A stretch of 64,000 nt of DNA from an uncultured Flavobacteriaceae bacterium. GTDB taxonomy: Bacteria; Bacteroidota; Bacteroidia; Flavobacteriales; Flavobacteriaceae. Under the pieces are notes generated by a model, which was given only the letters and a program-made list of their open reading frames with translations, made no database searches and had not been told where the DNA came from. The stretch lies in NCBI GenBank assembly GCA_947495135.1, contig CANLXN010000001.1, positions 186,001 through 250,000 on the forward strand. Reading direction: 5' to 3'. Position 1 is the stretch's first letter. Each line of letters opens with the position of its first letter. The translations under genes were made by a program, and so were the position numbers. This document shows, one piece after another, positions 1 through 7,843 of this stretch.

Positions 1-64
1 CCTGCGAGGCTTTAAATGCTTCGTAGCCCCAATATTGTTCGAGGATTTTGAAGGGTGATGTCAA
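1..64 (-). CDS. recQ: RecQ-family ATP-dependent DNA helicase, N-terminal fragment
   Basis: Only about 21 codons are inside the window and the gene runs off the left edge. The minus strand reads TTG then SPFKILEQYWGYEAFKASQ, which matches the N-terminus of RecQ helicases (the 'L..YWGY..F...Q' segment ahead of the Q/Walker A region). The start is taken as the TTG at 64-62 because it overlaps the stop codon of the preceding ATPase gene by four bases (TTGA) and no in-frame ATG is found just upstream. RecQ is a 3'-5' DNA helicase of recombination and repair. The identification rests on this short segment alone, so the sequence left of the window must confirm it. Confidence 0.6.
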   Translation of the reverse strand, partial: MTSPFKILEQYWGYEAFKASQ

Positions 65-606
65 GATAAATTCTTTAGATGATCCAAGATAAATTGTACT
101 CTTTTGTCTACACTGCCAATGGGTACCTCCACCACCTTGTATCCATAAGACTGATATCCTTCTTTTAAATGCTTAAAAATAAGTTGAGCCTGATCAAACG
201 ATTCATACCGTTCGTTGTCTTGTTTGTAAATTTCCCGCCAAGGAGGTAAAAGAAAAACGATGTCGTATTTATGAGTTTGGCAGGGCTTCGAAAATTCTTC
301 TCCGTAGGAGGTTCCTAAATAATCCATGTAGGCCGTAACATCGGGCATACCACGGTCATAAAACAATTGGATTCCTTCATACTTTTGGGCTTCTTCAAAT
401 TGCGCTAGTCTGCCGTCTAGTAGCAATCGGCTAAATAGGATAGGGTCCGCCAGAAATAATTGATCAATTCCTTCTTCTTTGGCCTTTAGTATAACGGCTC
501 TGGATATTTCATGCAGACACGTATGACCTTGTTCTTCAAGATATTCAATTAATGAGGTTTTTCCTGTTCCAGGGCCTCCCGTTATAACAATTCTTCGTGT
601 TTTCAA
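61..606 (-). CDS. AAA_28-like P-loop ATPase/kinase
   Basis: This 181-residue cytoplasmic protein has a Walker A loop, GGPGTGKT, at residues 10-17 and a YDRGMPD segment near residue 85, typical of small P-loop proteins of the AAA_28 type that resemble nucleoside or nucleotide kinases. The substrate cannot be read from the sequence. The start must be TTG at 606, since the next in-frame codons upstream contain no ATG and reach a stop at 630-628; the Walker A strand begins within six residues. It overlaps recQ by four bases, so the two are probably co-transcribed. The divergent gene at 749 shares the upstream gap. Confidence 0.8.
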   Translation of the reverse strand: MKTRRIVITGGPGTGKTSLIEYLEEQGHTCLHEISRAVILKAKEEGIDQLFLADPILFSRLLLDGRLAQFEEAQKYEGIQLFYDRGMPDVTAYMDYLGTSYGEEFSKPCQTHKYDIVFLLPPWREIYKQDNERYESFDQAQLIFKHLKEGYQSYGYKVVEVPIGSVDKRVQFILDHLKNLS

Positions 607-698
607 TAATTCTGTATTAGTGCAATTTTAAAGGTCGCTGCGTGATTTTGGATCATTAGAACTTTACCGAGGCAAAGTACAAATATCGGAACTATTTA

Positions 699-722
699 TT
701 GATCTTGAAAAGCGTATATTTG
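699..722 (+). promoter_or_regulatory. Putative Bacteroidota promoter for the DUF493-DUF4290-murA operon
   Basis: The octamer TATATTTG at 715-722 matches the Bacteroidota -7 element TAnnTTTG exactly. A TTG lies at 699-701, closer than the usual 19-21 bases, so the -33 element is weak. The ATG of the first gene is 27 bases downstream. Confidence 0.4.
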
Positions 723-748
723 TAGTCACTTTTCAGAAGAAAAAAAAC

Positions 749-1039
749 ATGAACAAAGACACAAAAAGCGACGACTTTTACATCCGGTTAAAAGAACAAT
801 TAAAGACAGATACTTCTTGGCCAGCGCCGTATTTATACAAATTCATTGTTCCGGCTACCTTAGAAAAAATAGCAGAAGTGGAAGCGGTTTTTAACGATAC
901 CAATGCAGAGATTCAAACTCGGGATTCTTCCAAAGGCACTTATACAAGTATCAGTATTAAGGTGACGATGGAGTCCCCCGATAAAGTGATCGAAAAATAT
1001 TTAGAAGTTTCCAAAGTGGAAGGTGTGATTTCCTTATAA
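749..1039 (+). CDS. DUF493 family protein (YbeD-like)
   Basis: The 96-residue protein belongs to the DUF493/YbeD family of small ACT-like alpha-beta proteins. The features seen are the WPAPYLYKFIVPA segment (residues 24-36), the central acidic helix and the closing SISIKVTMES strand followed by a 'V...Y......EGVISL' end. The function of the family is not settled; a ligand-binding or regulatory role is assumed from the fold. It is the first gene of a plus-strand set, 54 bases ahead of the DUF4290 gene and followed by murA. The start ATG sits after a purine-rich run (gaagaaaaaaa). Confidence 0.85.
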   Translation: MNKDTKSDDFYIRLKEQLKTDTSWPAPYLYKFIVPATLEKIAEVEAVFNDTNAEIQTRDSSKGTYTSISIKVTMESPDKVIEKYLEVSKVEGVISL

Positions 1040-1093
1040 ATTTACTATTTTGCAGTCAGATTACTTCTATCCCCTCACAACACCCTTGTAGAC

Positions 1094-1759
1094 ATGATTT
1101 TAATAGACGATATAGAATATAATACCGAACGCCCTCAATTAATAATTCCAGAATACGGTCGACACATTCAAAAAATGGTAGACCATGCTATTTCTTTGGA
1201 AGATAGAGAAGCGCGCAACAATTGTGTGAAGAGTATTATTTCTGTAATGGGTAACCTTAACCCTCATTTACGGGATGTGCCAGACTTTCAACATAAACTG
1301 TGGGATCAACTTTTTATTATTTCTGATTTTAAACTAGATGTAGATTCACCTTACGACAAGCCGTCTAGAGAAGAGTTAGCAGAAAGACCAGAGCCTTTAG
1401 ATTACCCTCAGAATTTTCCTAAATATCGTTTTTATGGAAATAACATCAAACGTATGATTGATGTTGCCAATAGTTGGGAGCCTGGAGATAAGAAAGATGG
1501 ATTGATCTTGACGATAGCCAACCACATGAAAAAATGTTTTCTTAATTGGAACAAAGATACAGTGGAAGACGATGTGATTTTTAATCATTTATACGAACTC
1601 TCTGGAGGGAGTATAAATCTTAAAGATAGTAATGAAGGTCTTTCCGATTCTGAACAATTACTGAAAATCTCAAAGCGTTTTGTGAGTAAGCAAACCAATA
1701 GCAATCACAAGAAAGGCAATCACAAGAATAACAGTAACAGAAACCGCAAACGTCACTAA
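1094..1759 (+). CDS. DUF4290 family protein
   Basis: A 221-residue cytoplasmic protein of the Bacteroidota-restricted DUF4290 family, recognised by the 'YNTERPQLIIPEYGRHIQ' start and the helical 'LKDVPDF..KLWDQLF' type core (here LRDVPDFQHKLWDQLF, about residues 58-73). No enzymatic motif is visible. The last 25 residues are a low-complexity tail of Asn, Lys, His and Arg, strongly basic and likely disordered, which could contact nucleic acid or the membrane surface (inference). It ends 22 bases before murA; the DUF493-DUF4290-murA order suggests an operon, perhaps tied to cell-envelope growth. Confidence 0.8.
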   Translation: MILIDDIEYNTERPQLIIPEYGRHIQKMVDHAISLEDREARNNCVKSIISVMGNLNPHLRDVPDFQHKLWDQLFIISDFKLDVDSPYDKPSREELAERPEPLDYPQNFPKYRFYGNNIKRMIDVANSWEPGDKKDGLILTIANHMKKCFLNWNKDTVEDDVIFNHLYELSGGSINLKDSNEGLSDSEQLLKISKRFVSKQTNSNHKKGNHKNNSNRNRKRH

Positions 1760-1781
1760 TACCTCTATTCGATTTTAATTT

Positions 1782-3095
1782 ATGGGAACATTCCAAATTG
1801 AAGGTGGACACGCGCTAAAAGGCGAAATACGTCCACAAGGTGCAAAGAACGAAGCTTTACAGATTCTTTGTGCAGTACTCCTCACTCCAGAAGAAGTTAT
1901 CATTGAAAATATCCCCGATATTCGAGATGTCAACAAACTCATTCAAATTTTAGGAAATCTAGGTGTCAAAACCCAGAAACTAGGAAAAGGCAAATATGCT
2001 TTTAAGAGTGACGACATTAATTTAGAATACCTAGAATCTGAATTATTTAAGCAGGAAGGAAGTTCTTTGAGAGGTTCTATTATGATCGTGGGGCCCTTAT
2101 TGGCTCGTTTCGGAAAAGGATATATTCCTCGTCCGGGAGGAGATAAAATAGGCCGACGTAGATTAGATACTCATTTCGAAGGCTTTATAAATCTTGGAGC
2201 TACCTTTAGATATAATAAGGAAGAGCGTTTTTACGGAGTAGAAGCACCCAATGGTCTGAAAGGAACATATATGCTTTTAGATCAGGCTTCTGTAACTGGA
2301 ACTGCAAATATTGTTATGGCTGCGGTGTTAGCCGAAGGAACTACCACTATTTACAACGCTGCTTGCGAACCTTATTTGCAACAGCTTTGTAAGATGTTAA
2401 ATTCGATGGGCGCTAAAATTAGCGGAGTTGGATCTAACATGCTTATTATTGAAGGTGTAGATAATCTTGGAGGCTGTCATCACCGTATTTTACCAGATAT
2501 GATTGAAATAGGTAGCTGGATAGGTCTAGCTGCAATGACGCATAGCGAGGTAACTATCAAAGATGTAAGCTGGGAAAATTTAGGAATCATTCCAGATACT
2601 TTTAGAAAACTGGGAATTACGCTGGAGAAAAGAGGAGATGATATTTACATCCCTAAGCACGATAGCTATGAGATTCAAGGATATATCGATGGATCGACTC
2701 TTACGGTTGCAGATGCCCCTTGGCCTGGATTTACACCAGATTTATTGAGTATCGTACTAGTAGTTTGTACCCAAGCAAAAGGAAGTGTGCTCATTCACCA
2801 AAAAATGTTTGAAAGTAGACTTTTCTTTGTGGATAAGCTAATCGATATGGGCGCGAGAATTATTCTTTGTGATCCTCATAGAGCAACGGTTATTGGGCAT
2901 AATTTTGAGTCTCAATTAAAAGCCACTACGATGGTCTCACCAGATATTAGGGCAGGTATTTCGTTATTGATTGCCGCCTTATCTGCTAAAGGAACGAGCA
3001 CCATTCACAATATCGAACAAATAGATCGTGGATATGAGAATATCGATGAACGATTAAGAGCAATTGGTGCGAAAATTACGCGTATCGATTCATAG
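1782..3095 (+). CDS. murA: UDP-N-acetylglucosamine 1-carboxyvinyltransferase (MurA)
   Basis: MurA transfers enolpyruvate from PEP to UDP-N-acetylglucosamine, the first committed step of peptidoglycan synthesis, in the cytoplasm. The 437-residue length and the 'GAKNEAL' PEP-site motif (residues 20-26) fit the EPSP-synthase-like fold. The catalytic loop reads RPGGDKIGRR: residue 121 is Asp (codon 2142-2144) where the E. coli enzyme has Cys115. That Cys-to-Asp change is known from Mycobacterium, Chlamydia and Borrelia MurA and prevents alkylation by fosfomycin. It is the last gene of a three-gene plus-strand set and is followed by a strong terminator. Confidence 0.95.
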   Translation: MGTFQIEGGHALKGEIRPQGAKNEALQILCAVLLTPEEVIIENIPDIRDVNKLIQILGNLGVKTQKLGKGKYAFKSDDINLEYLESELFKQEGSSLRGSIMIVGPLLARFGKGYIPRPGGDKIGRRRLDTHFEGFINLGATFRYNKEERFYGVEAPNGLKGTYMLLDQASVTGTANIVMAAVLAEGTTTIYNAACEPYLQQLCKMLNSMGAKISGVGSNMLIIEGVDNLGGCHHRILPDMIEIGSWIGLAAMTHSEVTIKDVSWENLGIIPDTFRKLGITLEKRGDDIYIPKHDSYEIQGYIDGSTLTVADAPWPGFTPDLLSIVLVVCTQAKGSVLIHQKMFESRLFFVDKLIDMGARIILCDPHRATVIGHNFESQLKATTMVSPDIRAGISLLIAALSAKGTSTIHNIEQIDRGYENIDERLRAIGAKITRIDS

Positions 3096-3147
3096 ATAAT
3101 TGCATATTCGATTTGACCGAGGTCTATATTGGATACTAATTACAATA

Positions 3148-3182
3148 AAAAAGCTCCAAACAACTGTTTGGAGCTTTTTTAT
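3148..3182 (+). terminator. Rho-independent terminator after murA (bidirectional)
   Basis: An 11-bp stem AGCTCCAAACA/TGTTTGGAGCT with a tiny loop, preceded by an A-run and followed by six T. It sits 55 bases after murA and faces the end of the convergent minus-strand gene at 3235, so it can serve both. Confidence 0.9.
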
Positions 3183-3234
3183 TTAACATATGTTCTGTGT
3201 CTTTATGCAGACCAAATGGTTATTGGAATGAGAA

Positions 3235-3816
3235 CTACGCCTTTTTATTTTTATTAAGTTCGTCTTGAAGTTTTCTGCGAAGTTGTTGTTCCCGTTCTAA
3301 AGATTTCTGACGGTGATCATCAAATTCAGCTTCCATCTCTGCTAATTTCAAATTAGATTCTTTAGTGATAGCGTTGCTATTTCTAAATTTATACATTAGG
3401 AAAGCAGCTAGAAGGATAAGCCCTCCAATAATAGACCACATAATAGTTTTAAATGTACTTTTCTTGATGATAGAACCAAATAAATCGATTCCTTCTTCTT
3501 TTTCCATCGAAATGGCTAAATCAGATTCTAATTTACCCACCGTCTCAGTAAGTGCGCCAATTTCGGTGGCTTGGGTTGTTATGGTGCCCTGCGCTGTTTC
3601 TAATTTCTTTTCTACAGCAGCTATGGTATCATTTACGTTTTTTCTCAACGCATTGAGTTTAAAAATCTTAACTACCTTATAGTCTTGGTATCTATTCGAT
3701 TTTTCAATAACATCAGTAAATTGGTCTTCTAAGGTGTTACTGCTATTTTCTTGAGCGATGATGGAGGTAAGGGGAAGCACGATAAGTGCGAGTAGGAGGT
3801 TGATTTTCAGTCTCAT
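3235..3816 (-). CDS. Coiled-coil membrane protein with signal peptide, function unknown
   Basis: The 193-residue protein begins with a cleavable signal peptide (about residues 1-21, ending IIAQ), then a helical region with heptad-like Thr/Ala/Leu/Glu spacing (about 55-110), one transmembrane segment (about 126-145, TIMWSIIGGLILLAAFLMYKF) and a charged C-terminal coiled coil rich in Glu, Arg and Lys. Relatives in flavobacteria are often labelled tRNA (guanine-N1)-methyltransferase, but nothing here resembles the TrmD knot fold. A role as an envelope-spanning structural or scaffold protein is an inference. It stands alone on the minus strand with a purine-rich leader. Confidence 0.7.
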   Translation of the reverse strand: MRLKINLLLALIVLPLTSIIAQENSSNTLEDQFTDVIEKSNRYQDYKVVKIFKLNALRKNVNDTIAAVEKKLETAQGTITTQATEIGALTETVGKLESDLAISMEKEEGIDLFGSIIKKSTFKTIMWSIIGGLILLAAFLMYKFRNSNAITKESNLKLAEMEAEFDDHRQKSLEREQQLRRKLQDELNKNKKA

Positions 3817-3896
3817 AATTAGGAATGGTTTGTGGTCGCAAAGTAACCGAAAAGTTCAATAATTATCGCTAAAAAAAGACCTAAAATTTGTTAAAA

Positions 3897-4133
3897 TTAT
3901 TTAGATAAAACCAATTCCGCCTTTCGAGTGAAGGATAAAGCTCCAGAAGGACACTTTTTAATTTGCTCAATAATTTGTTCGCTTTCGGCGCCATCTAGAT
4001 CAATCCATGGAATCACAGAGTTCCTAAAAACCTCAGATAGGCCTTTACAGCATTCGCCAGCGTGGATACATTTTTTTGGCTCGTAGTCAACGATTAGTTC
4101 ACCGTTGGCATAGGTATTACTTTCAGTCTGCAC
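3897..4133 (-). CDS. Small (4Fe-4S) mono-cluster protein, YjdI/Fer4_19-like
   Basis: A 78-residue protein with Cys residues in the arrangement C-IHAGE-CC (about residues 22-29) and a later CPSGAL (about 61-66), the spacing of the single-cluster ferredoxin-like Fer4_19 (YjdI) family. Such proteins are small cytoplasmic electron carriers or sensors; the partner is unknown. The only usable start is GTG at 4133, since the upstream frame meets a stop at 4152 without ATG. It lies 103 bases downstream of no gene on its own strand but upstream of nothing else; the photolyase operon ends before it is reached from the other side (photolyase stop at 4237), so it may be the last cistron of that set. Confidence 0.75.
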   Translation of the reverse strand: MQTESNTYANGELIVDYEPKKCIHAGECCKGLSEVFRNSVIPWIDLDGAESEQIIEQIKKCPSGALSFTRKAELVLSK

Positions 4134-4236
4134 AGGTATATAATTTGGGGGTTATACGCTATAGTTAATTATGGATAAATATATGTAAATATTAAAGAGT
4201 GACAAGCCTTCTACTATTAAATTTAGCTTTCATCGA

Positions 4237-5541
4237 TTAGTTAAGTGCACTCTTGTAAACCTCAAGGCATCGCTCTCTGGCGAATTTATGCTCCACCATT
4301 GGTTCTACATAGGTATCGGTGTCAAATTCGGGCACCCACTTTTTGATGTATTGCTTTTTTTTATCAAATTTATCGGCCTGAGTAATAGGATTAAATATTC
4401 GGAAATAGGGGGCTGCATCAACACCACTGCCACAAGCCCATTGCCAATTTCCAACATTGCTAGCCAGTTCGTAGTCTAGCAACTTTTCGGCAAAATAAGC
4501 TTCACCCCAACGCCAATCGATTAAGAGGTGTTTGCACAGAAAACTCGCTACCAACATGCGCACTCTATTGTGCATATATCCAGTTGTATTGAGTTCTCGC
4601 ATTCCAGCATCTACTAATACATAGCCTGTTTTACCCGACTTCCATTTTTCAAATTCCTCCTCGTTATTTCTCCATTCTATTCGGTCGTAAGCTGGTTTGA
4701 AGGCGTTTTTATGGCTATGTGGAAAATGCCAAAGAATATGAATGAAAAATTCTCTCCAGATTAATTCCTGCCAAAAGACTTCGTTTTCCTCGGAAGAAGC
4801 TTTTTGAACCATTTTTCGAACACTTACGGTTCCAAAACGCAGGTGCGGCCCAAGTCTCGATGTTCCGTCCACTGCAGGGAAGTTGCGAGTGTTTTCGTAG
4901 TTATTAATAGTGGTTTTACGAACGTCGTACGGCGGAATTTTGATATCAGATTTGATAAAACCAATATCGCCTAGCTCAAGTTTAGGAAGGTTATCCGATT
5001 TAAATAGATTTTTATAATACGGCGAAGCTTCATAACTTTTTAAATTATAATGGTCTCTAAATTTTGCCTTCCAGGTTTTCATATAGGGTGTGTAAACACG
5101 GTAAGGAGTGCCGTCGCCCTTTAAAACATCATCTTTTTCGAAAATTACATGGTCTTTATAGGTGTAAAAACCAATGTCTTTTTTCTTTAATAATTCTGAA
5201 ATTTCCGAATCCCTGTTTGTTGCGTATGGTTCGTAGTCGCGGTTGGTAATTACATTTTGAACCTCGTATTTAGATAGGATCTGTTCATAGACCTCTTGAG
5301 GTTTTCCGAAGTATACTGCTATTCCGCTGCCATGAGATTCCAGTTCTTCGGTCATGTGTTGCACATTGTCATGGATAAATGAAACTCTTGCATCATCTTT
5401 GGGTAATTCCTCTAGAATAGCCGTGTCGAAAATAAAGATAGGGAGCACTGGATGCTTTCCTTGGAGTGCTTTTGAAAATCCGACGTTATCTTCTAACCTA
5501 AGATCGCGTCTAAACCAAAAAATATTTACTTTTTCTTTCAT
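4237..5541 (-). CDS. phrB: Cryptochrome/deoxyribodipyrimidine photolyase
   Basis: A 434-residue class I photolyase, which uses blue light and FAD to split UV-induced pyrimidine dimers. Seen are the N-terminal alpha/beta antenna domain starting NIFWFRRDLRLEDN (residues 7-20), the FAD-binding segment DGTSRLGPHLRFG, the ELIWREFFIHILW helix and the ASNVGNWQWACGSGVDAAP block, with DPYFRIFNP-like YFRIFNPITQ. The tryptophans of the electron-transfer chain are present. The ATG overlaps the stop of the upstream SDR gene by one base, implying translational coupling. The operon order is SRPBCC, SDR, photolyase. Light or UV control is likely for such clusters but no regulator is visible here. Confidence 0.93.
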   Translation of the reverse strand: MKEKVNIFWFRRDLRLEDNVGFSKALQGKHPVLPIFIFDTAILEELPKDDARVSFIHDNVQHMTEELESHGSGIAVYFGKPQEVYEQILSKYEVQNVITNRDYEPYATNRDSEISELLKKKDIGFYTYKDHVIFEKDDVLKGDGTPYRVYTPYMKTWKAKFRDHYNLKSYEASPYYKNLFKSDNLPKLELGDIGFIKSDIKIPPYDVRKTTINNYENTRNFPAVDGTSRLGPHLRFGTVSVRKMVQKASSEENEVFWQELIWREFFIHILWHFPHSHKNAFKPAYDRIEWRNNEEEFEKWKSGKTGYVLVDAGMRELNTTGYMHNRVRMLVASFLCKHLLIDWRWGEAYFAEKLLDYELASNVGNWQWACGSGVDAAPYFRIFNPITQADKFDKKKQYIKKWVPEFDTDTYVEPMVEHKFARERCLEVYKSALN

Positions 5542-6233
5542 TAATGTGTATCAAGGGTAGACATTCCACCATCCACTCCTAACACTTGTCCAGTTATCCA
5601 GTTGGAGGAGTCTGAAAGCAGGAAACTAGCTATAGATGCAATATCGGCTGCCGTTCCAACACGCTTTAGTGGATGTCTTGCGCCCATTTTTTCTTTCTTT
5701 TCTTCTGAAGATAATAATTTTCCAGCTAATGGTGTATCGGTTAGGGAAGGAGCGATTACATTTACTCTAAAGCTAGGGGCATATTCTGCTGCCATGGATT
5801 TGGCAAAGCCTTCAATTGCTCCTTTCGATGCCGCAACACTAGTATGAAATGGCATCCCTACTTTTACCGCAACAGTACTAAAGAAAACTAAACTAGCTTG
5901 CTCCGAGTTTTTTAGTTTGGGTAACAATCCTTTTACCACTTTTACAAGCGATAAAAAGTTGATTTGTAGATCAGATTCGAACGCGTCCAGTTTCAACATT
6001 TTGAAAGGACGCAGATTAATGCTTCCAGGACAATATACGAGGCCATCAATAGTTTCAGGTAGGTCTAAGTTTTCTATTTCGTCATTTAGGACGTCAAAAG
6101 GCAGGTGAGTTGCCTCGTTAGGAATATCGTCTGCAGTTCTAGATGCTATGTATACCTGGTGGTCTGCAGAAAGTTGTTGCGCTATTTCGGCACCTATTCC
6201 GTAGCTACCTCCAATAAGTAAAATGTTTTTCAT
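5541..6233 (-). CDS. Short-chain dehydrogenase/reductase (SDR)
   Basis: The 230-residue protein has the SDR glycine-rich NAD(P) loop GGSYGIGAEIA (residues 8-18), the catalytic Ser in VVFFSTVAV-type LVFFSTVAV, the TSVAASKGA strand with an Ala/Ser-Lys active-site pair, and the closing ITGQVLGVDGG. The usual YxxxK Tyr is not in place: the stretch reads FHTSVAASKGAIEG, so the Tyr is replaced by Ser or Val depending on alignment, and activity may be altered. Its substrate is unknown. The gene is translationally coupled to photolyase (one-base overlap) and 84 bases after an SRPBCC gene. Confidence 0.87.
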   Translation of the reverse strand: MKNILLIGGSYGIGAEIAQQLSADHQVYIASRTADDIPNEATHLPFDVLNDEIENLDLPETIDGLVYCPGSINLRPFKMLKLDAFESDLQINFLSLVKVVKGLLPKLKNSEQASLVFFSTVAVKVGMPFHTSVAASKGAIEGFAKSMAAEYAPSFRVNVIAPSLTDTPLAGKLLSSEEKKEKMGARHPLKRVGTAADIASIASFLLSDSSNWITGQVLGVDGGMSTLDTH

Positions 6234-6317
6234 TTGATCTATTCTTTTGTATAGTTTGTATTTCCGAAGAAATTAAAAGCTCTTTTTTATAAGTAAATCT
6301 ACCGATCTCTATCTAGA

Positions 6318-6779
6318 CTATAACTCACCAAAAAGTTCCAACAATTTTGTTTTACGGTAAGCAAATATTTCGTCCAGCTTTGGCTTCACTAAAATGGGAT
6401 GTACTAATTGACCGAGAAAACCAAGGGGAACTTTGTAGTCTATAATGTCTTCCATTTCAACACCGCCCTCAATTTCATTAATGAAGTGCTTGTGGTGCCA
6501 CAATGCATAAGGGCCAAAGCGCTGTTCGTCTACAAAGTAGGTGCCTTCCTCCACATGGGTGATTTCTGTAACCCATTTTGTTTTTATTCCTAAAATAGGA
6601 GTTACAATGTACTGTATAATTTGACCAGCATACATAGGCCTGTCTGCTCCTGAAAGAATATTAAAGCCCATATAGTCTGGGGTAATAATCTTTAAATTTT
6701 TAGGATCAGACAAAAACTGCCATGCCTCCTGTTTGGTGATTGGAAGCTTTTGCTTAGAATGTAGGGTGTAGATTTTCAA
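6318..6779 (-). CDS. SRPBCC (START-like) ligand-binding protein
   Basis: A 153-residue protein of the SRPBCC/Bet v 1-like superfamily that binds hydrophobic ligands in a deep cavity. The family pattern is seen in the opening strand YTLHSKQKLPITKQEAWQFL, the early 'F.SDP.NL..ITP' (FLSDPKNLKIITP, about 23-35), the WVTEIT and FVDEQRFGPYALWHHKH strands and the long C-terminal helix. The start must be TTG at 6779: the frame upstream meets a stop at 6791-6789. Relatives are often called cell-division inhibitors on weak grounds. As first gene of the photolyase operon it is probably part of the same light or stress response. Confidence 0.82.
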   Translation of the reverse strand: MKIYTLHSKQKLPITKQEAWQFLSDPKNLKIITPDYMGFNILSGADRPMYAGQIIQYIVTPILGIKTKWVTEITHVEEGTYFVDEQRFGPYALWHHKHFINEIEGGVEMEDIIDYKVPLGFLGQLVHPILVKPKLDEIFAYRKTKLLELFGEL

Positions 6780-6858
6780 AGTGTCTTTCTATTTGAGGAT
6801 AAAAATACACTTTGTTTAAATAATTAACATGGAGATTAAACAAAAATTAACATTGCCG

Positions 6859-6972
6859 TTAGGAGAATGTATTCATTCGCTTGTTCATTTGCAGCAATCT
6901 ATTTAGCTCATGGCTAATCCCTGTTTTCTTTCTCTTTTTTAATCGGAACCAAAGTTTGATGTAGCGTAACAT
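6859..6972 (-). CDS. Possible 37-residue basic small protein
   Basis: A short minus-strand frame (ATG at 6972, TAA at 6861-6859) encodes a basic peptide beginning MLRYIKLWFRLKKRKK, followed by a helix-like ISHELNRLLQMNKRM. An AAAGAAA stretch precedes the ATG. The amphipathic, Lys/Arg-rich start would suit membrane or RNA contact. It lies in the 286-base gap between the aquaporin and SRPBCC genes, which otherwise shows no feature. I do not recognise the family; coding is suggested only by the clean frame and composition, so this is a weak call. Confidence 0.35.
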   Translation of the reverse strand: MLRYIKLWFRLKKRKKTGISHELNRLLQMNKRMNTFS

Positions 6973-7065
6973 TTTCTTTTTTTTGGAAAATTACTACAAT
7001 TAACAGATAGAAGTCAAGGGGAAAAGTCCTAATTAACAGTAGGTTAATACCTAATTAATATAAAA

Positions 7066-7728
7066 TTAGCACTCTTCGTCACAACATTGGTCGTCTTTCA
7101 CAAGTTTGCAACTCATCACGGCCAATAGCGCGCCAAAAATGGGAGCTACGATGTATATCCAAAGATGTTCGATGTGGCCCGAAAGAACAGCAGGAGCAAT
7201 TGAACGGGAAGGATTCATGGATGCTCCCGTCATAGGGCCTGCAAACATAGCTTCCAAAAGTACAATTCCGCCAATAGCAATTCCCGCCATAGTTCCAATT
7301 TCTTTGGAACCTGTGGAAACATTGATAATAACTAGCATGAGGAAAAAAGTAAGAATGACCTCTAAAACAAAGACACGCATCACATCCATTTGCGGAAGAG
7401 TGGCACCCAATGTTTCACTTTCTGGAAATAAGAATAGCAATAGTGCACTTGCAATAAAGGCACCAATGGTTTGTGCAAGAACGTAAAACGGAACCTGGCT
7501 CCACGCAAATTTTTTAGCATAGGCAAAGGCAATTGTTACCGCCGGATTAAAATGTGCTCCGCTAATCTCTCCAAATGCGTAGATCATCCCCATAACTATG
7601 AGCCCCCAAGTAATTGCAACTCCAGGGTGAGTAATGGTACCTCCGGTTATGTCGTTAATGACCATAGCCCCACAACCACAAAAAACCAGTCCGAAAGTTC
7701 CAATAGCTTCGGCGATGTAACGTTTCAT
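7066..7728 (-). CDS. MIP-family aquaporin/glycerol-type channel
   Basis: A 220-residue six-helix membrane channel of the major intrinsic protein family, passing water or small neutral solutes. The first half carries the canonical SGAHFNPAVT loop (NPA); the second loop reads GASMNPSRS, NPS instead of NPA, with the selectivity-filter Arg kept. The C-terminus ends DDQCCDEEC, three Cys in a short acidic tail that is unusual for the family. The ATG at 7728 is preferred over an in-frame GTG at 7734, though neither has a clear ribosome site; a perfect -7 box lies just upstream, so the leader is very short. No transport or arsenic genes are adjacent. Confidence 0.9.
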   Translation of the reverse strand: MKRYIAEAIGTFGLVFCGCGAMVINDITGGTITHPGVAITWGLIVMGMIYAFGEISGAHFNPAVTIAFAYAKKFAWSQVPFYVLAQTIGAFIASALLLFLFPESETLGATLPQMDVMRVFVLEVILTFFLMLVIINVSTGSKEIGTMAGIAIGGIVLLEAMFAGPMTGASMNPSRSIAPAVLSGHIEHLWIYIVAPIFGALLAVMSCKLVKDDQCCDEEC

Positions 7729-7738
7729 ATTCACATTG

Positions 7739-7746
7739 CAAAAGTA
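7739..7746 (-). promoter_or_regulatory. -7 promoter element of the aquaporin gene
   Basis: On the minus strand this is TACTTTTG, an exact TAnnTTTG match, ending 11 bases before the ATG. The expected start of transcription is within a few bases of the start codon, implying a leaderless or nearly leaderless mRNA. No clear -33 TTG was seen. Confidence 0.45.
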
Positions 7747-7843
7747 CCATTGTTTTACGAATCTATTTTATGGTTTTGTTAACTAATTAAAATCGCCCAT
7801 ATCGTACCTTCGCAAGACAAAATAACCATAAAAATATTCAACA

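Noticed and set aside
3235-3816. tRNA (guanine-N1)-methyltransferase label
   Set aside because: The protein has a signal peptide, coiled coils and a transmembrane helix, and no methyltransferase motif.
7471-7782. Plus-strand open frame over the aquaporin gene
   Set aside because: It is a shadow of the aquaporin coding strand, without its own signal, and the opposite frame has full family motifs.
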